In this document: one piece after another, positions 45,004 through 58,342 of the stretch
Layout: each line of letters starts with the position of its first letter
How positions within the stretch are numbered: the first letter of the stretch is position 1
Assembly (NCBI RefSeq): GCF_003597395.2
Contig: NC_133778.1
Span: forward strand, 14,532,795-14,596,794
DNA length: 64,000 nucleotides
DNA from: Chelonoidis abingdonii
Taxonomy: Eukaryota; Chordata; Testudines; Testudinidae
Direction of reading: 5' to 3'
The notes under the pieces: generated by a model
What the model was told of the DNA's origin: nothing
Databases searched by the model: none
The model's input: only the letters and a program-made list of their open reading frames with translations
Program-made: the position numbers and the translations under genes

Positions 45004-47505
45004 GGCATGAAATTCACTAAGCAGCATTCCACTGGCAGGCAGAATGGCTCCTGAGGAGCAGAGCTTTTCTGAATTGGACCAGCTCTGCTTGCACTATGAT
45101 GAGTGAAACAGAAGAAAGAGGTCATGTTTGAGGAGTGACCTAGACTGGGCAGGGAACAGCAACTCAGGAAGGCAAATTGAGGCCAAGTGGCTACTAGGCA
45201 AACAATTAATTCAGGGTGTTTAACACAGGCCGCTCAGCATGTTTATGTTTCCTATAGTTCTACCTGTCTGCTGCGATGCTTATTGCAAATGAAACTGTTT
45301 AGAGATAACACTCCACCATCCTGCTCCCTACTTTTCCCTCCCGCCCCTTTACAGCAGCAGGCACTCCCGCATGCAGTCCTTATGCTCAAGAGCTCAAGCT
45401 CCTTCTTTATGCCCCAATGAAGTGGAGTATCTCTATTTGTTCAGCTCATATGCAATTTGCAGTCTTTCAATAGGGCTCCTTAAGAGAAATGAAGAGGTTG
45501 CCAACTCTCGCAATACTGATGTTTTTCTAAAAGCCTAAGCTGCTGGACTCAAGAGATTGCACGAGAATCTCAACTTTCATTTTTTTTAAAAAAGTACATT
45601 TCTAGCTGACATGGATGGAGAGAAAAAAAATCTTAAAAATGTGAAGCGAGTGCACCTTCAAGGTTCAGAAACTGGAGGACAGAGAGCCCAGCAGTTATTT
45701 TTAAAAAACTTGTGATTTTTGAATGTTTTGGGTTGATAGTATTGCTGTTTTAAACTGGATTCATTACTAGAATGAAATAAACAACTATTGGCAGAATAAC
45801 TCTTTACTAGCTACATAGTCTGCTTTTTATTATTTTGTTTTGTTTTGTTTTGAATCCTTTTGGAACTGGCAAACTTTTATGAGTTTCTTGTTCAGAGTAT
45901 GTTACCATATATGCAGCTTTTTCATTTGCACAGAATGAGCCTATTAAAAACAAAACACAGAAAAAAACCGCATTTAACATAGCAGCCACTTGCACGAAGC
46001 ACTGTATGGTTCCGTTAACACAAGGCAAATCACCCTCTTTAAGTGTCGTGAAAATGCATATTTCATTCACATAAAATCATGCAACTTTGAATCCACTGCA
46101 TCGTGTGTTTTAAAGACACATAAAAGTAAAGAGGTAAGCTCACTCCAGATTTTAGCATGGCGGTGTTTAGCTTTCCACTAAATCTAATAATAATTTAGTT
46201 CTCATTCACCCTGCAGTGAGCCCATCTGGGGACAGCAGATACACCCACCACAACACAGGGAGAGGACACACAGCATTGGCTGGGAGGGTTGGTTTTAGAG
46301 CATCACTGAAAAACTCCAACAAAACAGGACCCTTTCAAGCGCAAACTGAACAAGAAAACTCCACCCAACCTATAATTAAAATAAAGAGTAGTTTATTTCT
46401 TTTCTTTGAGAACTGGCTCCAATAAAGTTTCAATACTGGGCTCTGTCCCAGTCTCAACACTCAGAGTTCACAGGAGATCTGCCTTCTCTCAGCTAGTTAA
46501 CTCCCATCTTCTCAATCTCTTCTCCGCCACCAACTACACTCTTATAGGGCAGATATTCTCTCTACTGCCTTCTGAGTGTGTCTGCACAAAGAACAGACAG
46601 TTGGATCCCTTTTCAGGTTAAAAGGGATTAACTGTTTCCTGCCAGCATAGGGAGGGTTTCTTCATCCTGTCACATGCCCCAAAGTAGATACCATTCACGC
46701 AGACTGACTTCTGAATGTCAAGGGACAATATATGCACTGTGTGCAGTATATTAATATATCACTCTCAGGGACCAGGTGTGAGGAAATCAAGTCTGGGCAC
46801 ATTCCCCTGGCTCCTCTGAATTATTAGACTGCATAGCTCTATCAAATCAAAGAAACAAAGAGGTTTCCTTGAATAACTCATTGACCTTTTCCATCTTTCC
46901 AAACATTGACCCTCCAGATTGAAAAAAAAATAATTCCTTCCTGATCAAACAATCAGTGTTTGGCTCTTTGTGGAAGCAAAAAAACAAATGGAGCTGTTTG
47001 GGGTTATTTGGTATAGCATGGGCTGATAGTCAAAGATGTCTCAAAAATGTTCTCCACCCTACAAATGAGATTTTTTTTAAAACTAGTGAGTTATTTAATA
47101 AGCAATGGTCTCATACTAAAGTTTCCAAGGTGTAATACATATAAATATATAGACAGCTAATATTTGTTTTAGAAAAGAAAACCTGAATATCTTTTACTTA
47201 CTTTGATGAGATTTTTTTTTTCTGCTCCATAGTTTCTTCAAGTTCATATGCCATCTTTTGTGTTGGGGATTGATTTGGTAATAGTATCTCTTGCATTTCC
47301 TAGATGAGATTTAAAAACTTTAATTCTTGTGGGCCAGATCATGCGGGGCCAGAATGCAGCCACACAAAGAAGGAAAGAGACCTCTCTTTCACTAGCCTGG
47401 GTGACCTGCCTGGATCTTGAGTTCAGGTGTGCATGGAAAGCAGGGTCTATGGCACAGCAAACTCCTTATGCAAACCCCAATCACAGCTGATTGTTTAATA
47501 CTATA
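45004..47505. other. Intergenic, little recognised
   Basis: Around 45490-45590 there is a fragment of the GTTGCCAACTCTC-type MITE. 46210-46680 may be LTR-derived but has no decisive ends. No exon was found. Confidence 0.35.
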
Positions 47506-47508
47506 ACA

Positions 47509-47682
47509 GGGGGGAGTGGTTTGATCACTAGCCTGCTAAACCCAGGTTTGTGAGTTCAATCCTTGAGGGGGCCATTTAGGGATCTGGGGCAAAAATCTGC
47601 CTGGGTGTTGGTCCTGCTTTGAGCAGCAGTGTGGACAAAATGACCTTCTGAGGTTCCTTCCAACCCTGATATTCTATGAACA
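47509..47682 (+). mobile_element. tRNA-derived SINE with CR1-like tail (turtle Cry-type)
   Basis: The head GGGGGAGTGGTTTGATCACTAG carries an A-box-like sequence, and TGTGAGTTCAATCCTTG a B-box-like one. The body (GATCTGGGGCAAAAATC) and 3' tail (CTGATATTCTATGA) match the CR1 3' end used for mobilisation. About 175 bases and diverged. This is a strong chelonian signature. Confidence 0.85.
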
Positions 47683-47908
47683 GTAAAACAAGGGTTCTAA
47701 CACATTTTAACTTCTTCAGCCAAACACCTGTAAACACAAGACGATCCAACCAATACAAACTCCTAAAAGCAAGAAAAAGCCCAGTTAAGGACTCCTGCAT
47801 CCTCAATACACATTCATCACATTCATTTGTCCAAATCAATGACAGATTCTACCGCTCCACTTCTACAAAGTTTTATACAGTTTCATGTGTGACATCCTCT
47901 CCGAAAGA

Positions 47909-48120
47909 ATGACTGTGGCCTAGCGAAGAGATCACTACGCTGGAATTCAGAAGACCTGTGTTGTATTCTTGGCTCTGCTACTAGCTTGCTGGGTGAAGAC
48001 GCTTCACCTTTCTGTGCCTCAGTTTCCCGATCTGTAAAGTGGGGATTATGACACTGGCCTCCTTTGCATAGTACTTTGTGATCTGCACATGAAAATGGCT
48101 ATATCACCGCTAGGTATTCT
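47909..48120 (+). repeat. MIR SINE
   Basis: GGCCTAGCGAAGAGATCAC head, CTTCACCTTTCTGTGCCTCAG and TTTCCCGATCTGTAAAGTGG core. A good copy including the tRNA-like 5' part. 48125-49050 is otherwise unassigned. Confidence 0.8.
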
Positions 48121-49049
48121 TACTGTAAGGATATGATCTTCCTCTTTGTATAGTGAATTTAGTGCTGACAAAAGGCAGCTTGATAGCTCTGATAAATCAA
48201 GTCCTGTTTATCTACAGGGCAGCAGCAGAGCAAATTTTCTACACACACCATTTTGCCAGCCTGCCTTCGCCATGATCTGGGGGCAGGGATTCTACTTCAG
48301 GACTAGTTCAGTCTCCATGGCCAGTGTAGCCATTGGGTTCACTGGTGAATCTGACAATCAGTGCAAAGCATGATGGTGAGTTTGTGACATGAGAGCTGGA
48401 ATTGAGACCCCCTAAACTCATTTCATAGGGGACACCAAACATCCATTCAGCAGGAACATCTTTTATTCCCAACTAAATGAGGCTGGATTTAAACTGGTGA
48501 TCTACAGATGAAAGCCTGTGAAGCTCATTAGAAAGACCCTGAGGAATTTAAACCTCTAGTAAATGCTTCTTTAAGAGGGGGAAAGATGTTGAATAGATAT
48601 ATTCCACATACAAAAATGACTTTGTTAAAAGAAAAATAGGTTACCAAAAAAAAATCAAGAATTCACTTAGGAGATGCCAGAATTAGGCTCGTAACACATG
48701 CAGAAGGAAAAGAGTGTGAATAATCATTTTAATGTTAATTTATAATTTGGAAGTGAACCAGACAACTGATACAGCTTTCCTTCAAAAACACTAAATAGAA
48801 AATGAACCTACTATGCATGAAACGCCAGTGTCAAAATTATTTGACTAGTGACTCTTCAAAACATTAGTGTGACTTCCCACGTTTCTCTGGCATTTCCAGA
48901 TCAATTCTGCCTAGTTTCAAAATAAAAGTGTTTTTTCTAACTTCTACCCCTGCAAAAATCAAGCTTAGCTATGAACATCAGCACCTGCGTTCTTTCCACT
49001 CTTGCATTGCTGATACAATAAAGATTGGGCAGTCAGAAGTCCATGCATC

Positions 49050-50115
49050 ATCAACAGATTTGTTTATTAATCAAAATACAAAACGTCACTGTGATGCTTC
49101 CCAGGACACCCAGGGTTGTGGGGCACCTGGCTACTACTTACCCTTAGTGTGAGTGAGCTGTGTCCATGACTGCTTGGGATCAGCTCCCTGACACCACCAG
49201 CTACTGGCAACCCAAGCATTCCCCTCCAGGCCTTGCTCTCTTTTCAAGTTAGCAGTAGGCACACTTGCCCCAACCCCAAATCCTCCAGGTGGCATCCAGA
49301 CCCTTATCTACTCAGAATTAGCAGGCCTGCTGTTCTTAAAGGAAGAATACACCGGAGCTTAGTATTTCACTCAGAATCCAGCTCCACTTAACACACAGCA
49401 CTTATTTGTTTTCTCTATAAATAAATCTAAGTTTATTTAACAAAAAACAGAGATTCACAGAATAGCAAGCAGAAATACTGGAAACAACGGGTACATATAA
49501 AGCAAAGTCATAATATGCATTCTAGAGCGTAAACTCCACTAACATGCTCTTTTGTGTAGTAAGATACTGCTTACCTCAAAGTTCTTCTTGCAATATTTTT
49601 CCATCCAGGATATCTGAGACCCTTCTCTCATCAGGCCAAGTTTGCCAGTAGCCTGCCTCCTCCGATGAATATTATCTGGGGGGCAGAAGAATCCAGAGTT
49701 TAAGCTCTAGAAATTCACTGTCTTTCTCCCAAACAGGGTAGCCTCTGATGGGTTTTTTTTTTAATTGATTAGCATTTTGCTCAGACAGTAAATGGTGTCC
49801 ATTATGAACCACACAGTCCTTAGTTTGCAAATGACCAGTCAGAGAGAGATAAGTGTCTCTTCCCCTCTGCCTGACAGCAGTATATGGACCACCTTTTGGT
49901 AACCTGCCTGATTTACAGACCTATAGAACATCATTTTTAGTGTATACATATAACTCTTCACATATTTTCCATACATACATCTCTCCATGATTATGGGAAC
50001 CAGAGTGACACAGGTTTGCATTAGAGACCTTACATGACACTCTTTGGCAAAATAGTATGTTGATCCCAGACTCAGGGAATCCCTGTAACTCTAGCAGAAA
50101 GAGGTCCCTGGGTCC
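49050..50115 (-). mobile_element. Possible LTR of an endogenous retroelement
   Basis: The stretch with TTTGTTTATTAATCAAAAT, mixed-composition leader-like segments and AAATAAATCTAAGTTTATT has the feel of an old LTR in reverse orientation. No TG...CA ends or target duplication were established and no retroviral coding sequence is present. Tentative. Confidence 0.3.
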
Positions 50116-50444
50116 CAGTCACTCACTCTCCCAGAGCTGTCTTGGCTCTGCAGTAGTAACAGGAAGGAAAGCGTACTTCATTCTCAAAAGTAAGCAGATA
50201 CAAGGTTGAATACACACATGGCGCAGATTTGTTGAGTAAGAAGGTGCCATATTTATAGTGTTCATTTTAAAAGCACAACCATATTTTAAATGTTCTGAAA
50301 TATAAAGCTCAGATATTAATGGCTGCATTGTTTTAGTTATGTGTCTTGCTGTATTCCGAAAACACTTTTGTAGCTTGTTACTTGTCATTCTCCAATGAAG
50401 CATACTTATAAATAGGGTTCAATGTGTGGCTGATTCATCTAGAA

Positions 50445-51142
50445 CAGGGGTGGGCAAACTACGGCCCCCAGGCTGGATTCGTCCTGCCAGCCATTTTAAT
50501 CCAACCCTCAAACTCCTGCTGGGGAGCGGAAGCAGCAGCATGGCCCCCCTCTGGCTCCTGTGCATGGGGCAGCCAGGGGGCTGCGCTCTGCACCGTGTCC
50601 CAAGCGCTGCCCCAGCAGCTCCCATTGGCCGGGAACCACAGCCAGTGGGAGCTGCAGGGGTGGGTGCCTACAGGGGGGGCAGCACGCAAAGCCGCCTGGC
50701 TGTGCCTCCACATAGGAGCCAGAGAAGAGCCATGCCACTGCTTTCAGGAGCCACTTGAGGTAAGCACTGCCTGGAGCCTGCACCCCTGAGCATCCCCCTG
50801 CACTCCAACCCCTTGCCCCAGCCCTGATCCCCCTCCTGCCCTCTAAAACCCTCGATTCCAATCCCTAGCACCCTCCTGCACTCCAAGCCTCTCATCCCCA
50901 GCCACACCCCAGAGTCTGCACCCCAACCCCCTTGCCCCAGCCCTAATCTCCCTCCTGTCCTTCAAACCCCTTGGTCCCAGCTCAGAGAACCCTCCTACAC
51001 CCCAATCTACTCATCCCCAGCCCCACCTCAGAGCCCTCACCCCTTGCTGCACCCCAACCCCAATTTTGTGAGCACTCATGGCCCACCATACAATTTCTAT
51101 TCCTAGATGTGGCCCTCAGGCCAAAAAGTTTGCCCTTCCCTG
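50445..51142. mobile_element. hAT MITE, 698 bp, perfect 8-bp target duplication
   Basis: CAGGGGTGGGCAAACTACGG at the left and AAGTTTGCCCTTCCCTG at the right are inverted. ATCTAGAA flanks both sides (50437-50444, 51143-51150). The interior has a C-rich CCCCAGCCC/GCACCCCAACCC array at about 50780-51060. Overlapping open frames on both strands are not genes. Confidence 0.93.
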
Positions 51143-51150
51143 ATCTAGAA

Positions 51151-52255
51151 CTTTAGAATTGGTGAAAATGTCTGATCAAGAGACACTTCATTAAAACTCT
51201 GATTTCTTCTTAGCTATGCTTGGGAAACACCCATTCTTTTTCTGCATTATTGTATGGGAAAGTGAACACAAGCCTGGCAAACTTCAGACATAGATTAAAC
51301 TTGCTTCTCTGAGTACTATGTATAACAAATTCTCTCTCAAGATGAAAACACAATACATTTAGTCTGTATGTGATAACATCTCCACTGGCAATCTTTACTC
51401 TAAGGCTGCCTCGTCTTGAGCTTTGGCAGAAGTGTCTTTGATATCATTTACTTGATAACTCACAAATTCCTGCTCCAAACCAATAATACCACATGTCAAA
51501 ATATCGGTTGCTTTTGTTGGTCAAAAGGTTCTACAGCTTCCTGTGGTACATATATCTCTGCTTTTCTAAGATACTGAACACCTTTGCATGCTTCTGAACT
51601 GCATCCTGGACTGGCAGCACCTTTAGAATACCATACTCCAGCAAACTGCTCAGGAAAAATCCCTCTCATCTCCCAGAAAGAAAGAGAGAGAGAGATCACC
51701 TGTCTCTATCATTTTGATGCCAGCTCTAGCAAGTTAGCATCTGGGTTTTTCTTGAAAGAAGGAAACACATGAGCTTTAGGCAATCTACTAAGAAGCAAAG
51801 CCACTAGGTCCATCATATCATCAGAGATGAATAACTGGAACTTCCCTTTGCAGCAAGAGATTGAACTTTTTTTTTTTTAAAGCAAGGAAAGATGCATAAA
51901 AAAAAAGCACAACATAGTCTAGTCATCATGTTCTCAAAGTGTCACATAAATCTTTGCAGTCTGGCTTTGTTGGCTCTATCACCATCAAATGTTGATAAAG
52001 TACAGGAATGCAGTACATCAGTGTAAAGAATGAGTCAAGTCAAATATGTTGCCAGCTCAAGCCATCTGACAGTACTGATTACTTCAGCATGGGTTGGTGC
52101 ACAGAATCTACTTACAGAATTCAGCATAGAAATCCTCCTATGGAGTAATCACACCAGAAGAATACATCTATGAGCATCTCCTCCACATCACATTTCTTAA
52201 TTTGGATACAGAAGGTAGATGGAGCTTGCAGCTGCGCTGCCCCAGGAACTCACAG
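51151..52255. other. Intergenic, no feature recognised
   Basis: Apparently unique sequence with a GA microsatellite at about 51682-51695. No exon recognised. Confidence 0.4.
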
Positions 52256-52259
52256 CCCC

Positions 52260-52760
52260 ACTGCCCAGAGCATTCTTTCTAAGCAAGCACCTTTATTCTC
52301 AAGATAAAAGCATTACAGAGAAAACATGTACAAAAGTTCCTATGCACTGCTAAAAGCTTAGCACAGATCATCCTTCAGTCTTAGGGGGCCTGAATAGGCC
52401 AAAGTCTTTCTAAACTTTCTACAAGGTTTGGAGCTCTTAGACAGAAGGTCCTGTCCATTTGCTGGATCAGAAAGAAGGCCCTGAGCCAGTTTAAACCTAA
52501 ATTTTTATATCAAAAGCCCTTTCTTTGTCTGTTGTTTTCTGGAAAAAACAGTTTGAACCAGTATACGCAAGCCCACAGGAGGTAGTACTTCTCTGACAGA
52601 GTTTATAATGATTCCTCTTAATCACTTTACTGGTTTTAGTTCCTGGTAGAGCTGTGGCAACCCTCCACCCTTGGAGTTATTCGTACTATAGATAGATAAT
52701 CTAGATAACAGATAATCTATTCCTACATTTAACACAAAATGGTCCCACGGATATTGCATG
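52260..52760 (-). mobile_element. Possible LTR fragment
   Basis: The AGCACCTTTATTCTCAAGATAAAAGC start and following segments resemble turtle LTR sequence in reverse orientation, with the reverse complement carrying a poly(A)-signal-like hexamer. Ends not defined. Confidence 0.35.
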
Positions 52761-52774
52761 CAGTTGCAATATCT

Positions 52775-52890
52775 GTCACAGTTGTGTCTACGCTGGGGGT
52801 TTTACCTGCACAGCTGTGCCAGCAAGGGCATGTGATTTTTTCACATCCCTAGCTATATCAGCAAAACTTCGTAGTGTCGACCAGGTCATA
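52775..52890. mobile_element. Harbinger-like MITE fragment
   Basis: GTGTCTACGCTGGGGGTTTT at one side and GTAGTGTCGACCAGGTCAT at the other fit the GTCTACACT / AGTGTAGAC(C)AGG terminus logic of the elements at 25.7 and 43.2 kb. Confidence 0.5.
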
Positions 52891-53419
52891 GACTTGCAAA
52901 TGCAATGAATGCACAGACTTCCTAGGAGCTCTAGCCTCTGGGGGCATTCCTGAAAGTGGACAGGGTGGAGATGGGCCAAAGGTGACAGAGGGAACTGCTC
53001 TGAACTGGCAAGGGGTGTGGCAGGTTTGGAGTAACACCTTGGCTATTGTGTCTCAGCAAAGCCCCATATGGCCACAGCAGCAGGGTCACAATTTAGAGCA
53101 CCCTCAGGGCTACCCTAAGCTGCAGTGGAGCCCATATCTGCAGTCCCTGACTAACTCTGAAGAAAGAAAAGGCAAACTGCCTGGCTTCCATGCCTGTCCT
53201 GGTGCAAGTATAAATCCTTTTCTGGCTCAGAGTGTGCAATGATGCCAAATGGCAATATCCACAAAAGTCACATGCCTCAGAGTGTATAGTCAGCTAGTGA
53301 TTACCTGGAGTATTCTCATGCAAGTTGGAAGCCTCCCTCTCTCTGCCTGATTCAGAAACATACCTTCCAGGTGAATGCCTTAATCACAGGCTATACAGTC
53401 ACTCACTTCCCTTTTGGCC

Positions 53420-53615
53420 CAATGAATATTTAAATATTTGTACAAAGCAGAATAACTTCAACAAGAGAGATTGAGAAACCCTCCTTCTCTAGAATAGCCA
53501 ATAGCCTGGTGGTTAAACCACTCACCCAGGAAGGAAAACAATCCAAGTCCAAGTCTCTACTTCAGAGTAGGGATTCCAATCTGAAGCAAGTACCCTAACC
53601 ACTGGGCTAAAGGTT
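53420..53615 (+). repeat. SINE-like repeat (tRNA-like head)
   Basis: AATGAATATTTAAATATTTG and AATAACTTCAACAAGAGAGATTG, followed by AGCCTGGTGGTTAAACCAC and ACCCTAACCACTGGGCTAAAG, look like a known dispersed amniote SINE-type unit. Family name uncertain. Confidence 0.5.
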
Positions 53616-54219
53616 ATGCCTCCACACACACGTGCAGTTTACTGGCCCAAAATGGACTTTTTCAGTTTTGCTGACAAATTCCAAACATTTCTGGAACTGA
53701 GATAAATACTTCCCTGATTTTTCAGGTTGCTGGGCAAAAAGACAACAACAAAACCCAGAATTATTTGCCAAACTCTAATTTTAATGATTGAGGGGGAGAA
53801 CCCACCCTTATGGCTGTGTGAGCAGGCACCACTCTCAACTACACCTCATCGTTCCTCATGGTCTTGCCAGTGCACTGCCCTCAGCATCCGCACAGGTTCT
53901 TCCAACTACCCAGCTCAGTTTATTTCAAACAAAATATTCCTTTTGTAGGGTTTGATTTATTAAGGTTTTTGTTTGTTTTTAAACACAACATACAAAGCAC
54001 TTCTTTCAGTATCTCACATTCACTCCAGGTCCATATAAGAACCCTGGTATGCCCCATAAGCTGGGTGGTACTTCAGGCCAGCTGGAAAGCCTCTGTCAGC
54101 TTTTCCTCCAGTTAGGCTCTTTCCATAATCAAGGTCTTTATCTTTTGGTTCAGAAGGCTTAGCCAGGAGACCCACCTCCTGTTGGTATCTCCCTTGCTGT
54201 GATATGCAGACGAGGCAGC

Positions 54220-55260
54220 TGTCATAACTAGATGGGTAAGGGTTAATGTTTCTTTTACCTGAAAAGGGTGAACAAAGGGAACCAAACACCTGACCAGAGG
54301 ACCAATCAGAAAACTGGATTTTTAAAAGTCAGGGAGGAAATTGGGGACTCTGTGTCTTTTGTTTCTCCTGGCTATGGTGAGAACATCTTTCTTTCTACCT
54401 CCAAGCTTCTTTCTACTCTTCTGTTACCAAGTGTGAGTACAAAAGGAAAGCAATAGGTTGATATTGTAAGTTGTATTTACATGTGTGTAATTGCTGGACT
54501 GGTTTAAATTGGCTATTTTTTGAATCAGACTGTTTATTCATATTTTCTTATAAGCAATATCCCTGTTATGATCTCTTATGCAGTGTTTAGTTTATAGTCT
54601 ATGTAATTTCTTCTTTTTATATAAGTTTTCTTTTAAGACTTGGTTGAGTTTCTCTCTGGTAGATTAAGGTACAGGGGGGGATTCTTTTGTGTGGATCTAC
54701 GGAGGTGGCTCGGCAGCACCAGAGAGTGGTGGGAGGAAAGAGGTAGGATTATCTCTGTTCCTTGTGTTTGAGTTTGTCTCTTTGTGGAAGAAGGAGAACA
54801 GGTTTTCTTGGTATTTGATGTAAAAAGATTACATCAACTCCCTCAGGTTGCCAGAAGAAACTGCGTGAAGAGGGAGGGGAAGGGAAGGGAGGTATTTCCT
54901 TGCCGGTAAGACTCAGACCTGGGTCTTGGGGGCTCTCTCCAGCGGAGGTTTGGGGAGATCAGAAAGGGGTCCCCAAGGAAAGATTTGGGGAACCGGGCTT
55001 TGGAGCCATTAATCCTAACTCGGTGCAGCGATATCAGATCCAAGCTGGTAGAAAGCTTGGGGGAGTTCATGCTAAGCCCCCAGATTTTGGACTCTAAGGT
55101 CCAGATTTGGGACAGAGGCTTTATCACAGCAGCATATATGCTCATCTCTTTTCCAGAACTCATCCCAATTGGCTGAGAGAGAGGAGGGGCTGCCCCATCA
55201 ACTTGGCAAGGCTCCTAGTCCTGATCCCTTAAAGAAACAGTAATGTTTTCCCCCCCTAAA
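54220..55260 (+). mobile_element. LTR-like retroelement sequence, older copy
   Basis: Begins TGTCATAACTAGATGGG and shares order and motifs (GGGTTAATG, CTTTTACCTG, CACCTGACCAGAGGACCAAT) with the sequence starting at 63405. The 3' end is not defined. No gag, pol or env coding sequence is visible between or beside the two copies, so a solo LTR is likely. Confidence 0.55.
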
Positions 55261-55264
55261 CATT

Positions 55265-56255
55265 ACTTATTCCTGGGACCATTTCCTCTCTACTAATATC
55301 TTTTATTTCCTAAGATCTTGCATTAATAATATCTTCCAAAATCTTAAAGGGCCACACCATGGGGCAGAGTGGGCTGGCCCCTAGACCCCATTGCCCTTCA
55401 GGGGACAGACTACCCTGCCACAGGCTGTCAAATGAGTGTAAATAATGCAACGATGTCACAAAAGTTTTCATGAGAAACTAAAACTGTTGCCAAAGTCAAA
55501 GAACTTTTAACAAAAACAACAAAATCATGTTTTAAAAAGGCATTTTTTTGCCAAAAATAAGTTTAGGATGAAAAATTTCAACCAGCTTTGCTCATATCTC
55601 TTTTTGCTGTTGTCGATGGCCAGAGTTTGGCTGATAGGAGCCAGGTTTAGGATATTAGCATTGCTTTCCCCCCAGAGCTGACCCTTGTCCATCTGTGCTA
55701 AATACTTCTCAGAGGAGTCTATTGTATGTGCTGCCCCTTGAGAGGCATGGAGATCCACTCACACAGGTCCCTGTCCTTTACGCTTCCCCTTCAATCTTGT
55801 AGGATACCACACAGGATCACTCTCATCTTAAAGAGACAGTATCCATTTTCATATTGCAAGTGGTGTTCTAGTAAAGGTGCTTCTGATTGCACCTTAGAAA
55901 GTATATTTCTTAACCATCAACATGCCCTGTTGATAGAAGGGGAAAAAAGATACATTCCTTGGGAGATGCAAGATTTGTGTTAGGTGTAATAATATGGATG
56001 CATATTCCTGTGCTGCCATCTTGTGGTTTAGTGTGTTAGAAGCAGCTTATTAAAGAAGCAACTGATGAGAAGTTTGACACTGCTTGTGTTAAAAAAATAT
56101 TACACTTAGCTTTAGCATATGGCAGGCCACACAAACAGTTCAACTATGAAAAATCTTCCACCCTATCACTGAATATCTCAGTGTAACAATGTCTTTGTCC
56201 TACAGATACATTCACGTTTAAAGGTAATTCTCTGCTCCCTGCACTGGTTGCCACT
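55265..56255. other. Intergenic; AT-rich repeat piece at 55440-55600
   Basis: Contains a third copy of the AT-rich repeat with AAAAGTTTTCATG and ATTTCAACCAGCTTTG. No gene was seen in the rest. Confidence 0.4.
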
Positions 56256-56262
56256 AGCCTAC

Positions 56263-56486
56263 TAGACTCTCTAACTTTTGTACTTTTGTGACCCCTTTCA
56301 CATAGCAAGCCGCTGAGTGCGACCCCTCCCTCCTTATAAATGAAAAACACTTTTTAATATATTTAACACCATTATAAATGCTGAAGGCAAAGCGAGGTTT
56401 GAGGTGGAGGCTGACAGCTCACAACTCGCCATGTAATAACCTCATAACCCCCTGAGGGGTCCTGACCCCCAGTTTAAGAACCCCTG
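56263..56486. mobile_element. hAT MITE
   Basis: The body TAACTTTTGTACTTTTGTGACCCC and right end CCAGTTTAAGAACCCCTG (reverse complement CAGGGGTTCTTAAAC) form a compact MITE of about 220 bases. The left terminus is mutated. The flanks share an ACTAGA motif. Confidence 0.7.
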
Positions 56487-56734
56487 GACTAGATGAAATT
56501 AAGGGTCAGATCATCAAGAGTGCTGAGCACGTAAAACTTCCATTGACATCAAAGGGAGCTGTGGCTGCTCGGCACTTCTGAAAATCATGCCTTAAAGATA
56601 ATGATCACTAGCCACAAAAGCATAAGAGGCCTAAATTCAAGTTGCCTTAAAAACTACACAGGGAAAAGGGGTGGTAGGAAGGATGGTCTTTGAGTTAAGG
56701 AGATATTGGAGATTTGGGTTCACTTCACACAAGT

Positions 56735-56790
56735 GTTCAGTGTGACCTTTGGCAAGTTACTTAATCTCTCTGTGCCTCATTTCCCAGCAC
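56735..56790 (+). repeat. MIR core fragment
   Basis: GTGTGACCTTTGGCAAGTTA and CTTAATCTCTCTGTGCCTCA are the conserved MIR core. 56800-57780 holds GC-rich sequence without a recognised gene. Confidence 0.7.
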
Positions 56791-58342
56791 TGGGGCTCCC
56801 TGCAAAGCTCAATTCCAGGGCCCCCAGAGGACTGGGAGGAAGATGGGGACAGTAGAGGAGCAGGGAGAGGCCCAAGGAAGTAGGTGGTGACTGTCCCAGA
56901 GCCTGTCCCATCCCTGGCTTCCCCTGCCTGTGTCTGATTCCTGCTCCCAGCTGGGAGCTCCACTTTCTGGGCAGCCTGACAGCCTACTCAGCTCTGGCTT
57001 TGCCCCAAGATCCACCCCTGACTGCTCCCCGCAACTCTGGCCCCTGTGCTCCCCTGTCCAGTCTCAGTCTGCAGTGTCGTGGCATTGATCCACCTGTGCA
57101 TACCCCCTCACCTTCCTATCTGGGCCCACCACTGGCACCTACCGGCTCGGGGGATGCTGTGTGGGCAAAGGAAATACAAGGCCCAGATCTGCCAGTGAGT
57201 GCCTTCCATTTGCCCCGCTGAGCATCACCTGTTACTTCTTGCTCTCCACTGAGGGCTCTGCTGTAAAGGCAGCTTAGCTACCTGGCTCTGGCTGGCCGTA
57301 GACTCTAAGCATCCCTAGGCCCTGTGGCCCTTTCCCTCCCGGCTGCAGAGCATCCTCTGAGCTGGCATGCAGGGAGGGCACTCAGAGCCAGGTCAGCATG
57401 GGAACACTGCGGACAGGACTAGGCATCAGAGAACATGGGTGCCGTAGTGAGGGGAGCCCAGAGTGGAGTTGGAGCCAGGTAGGAGGGCTGGTCTTACAGC
57501 AGAGCCCCCAGAAGGGAGCAGGACAAAGCAGCTCACACCTGGTGGGCCAAACAAAGGCCTTGCAGGCCAGATCTGGCTTCAGGGGGCCTTCTTGCTGCAG
57601 GTGCCACCATTGTCAGTTCCCCTATTTGTTAATTGGGAACAAAGATACTTCCTTTGTCAATCTCATGTATTTACAGTGTAAGCTCTTCAAGACAGGAGTG
57701 ACTCTTACCATGTGTATGTACACAGCCTAACACAACTAGGCCCTGATCTTGGCTGGGGCCTCTAGACTTGCAATGAAAATTCAGTACTGCCAACCCCAAG
57801 AGTTCAAAAAATTGTGAGTCAGGTATGACACTTGATTGAAAATCATGCAATTCTGGGAAAAAAAACCAACACTTTTCTTCATCTTCTTGTTTGAGCCTTA
57901 GTGATCATGTTTTTAAATTTTTTATTTCTTTTCAAATGAAAGCTCAGATTCTAATGTAATCTAATGATACCAGGAGCTGGGGCCTGGAGAAAATCACCAC
58001 ATATTATGAGACTCGTGATAAAATCATGAAAGTTGGCATCACTACAAATTATTATTATTAACATTTATCATCACTGTCTTATGAAAATTTATCGGCAAAC
58101 ATTCAGCTCTGGTGATTGATGTATATCAGTTTACGTTTCTAAGAGCTAGAAGCTTACTCTTTTTAATGAAAGGCGTATTTCAAAATTCCCCAAAACAGGA
58201 TCCCAGTGGTTGCCTCTGGTAGAATTAAACATAAAATTACAGATCAGCAGCTATACAGCACCCTTGTATTCTGAGTTCACTGTGCAAGCACAGGCAAAGA
58301 GAACAAAGACAGTGCAACATTCAGCCATTATGCCATCTTCTA

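Noticed and set aside
47509..47590. Possible functional tRNA gene
   Set aside because: A- and B-box-like motifs are present, but the cloverleaf is degraded and the unit continues into a SINE body with a CR1-like tail.
56800..57600. GC-richer stretch as a possible promoter or first exon of the next gene (ACADL lies 3' of MYL1 in human)
   Set aside because: No mitochondrial targeting sequence or acyl-CoA dehydrogenase coding sequence could be read, and the frames are short on both strands.
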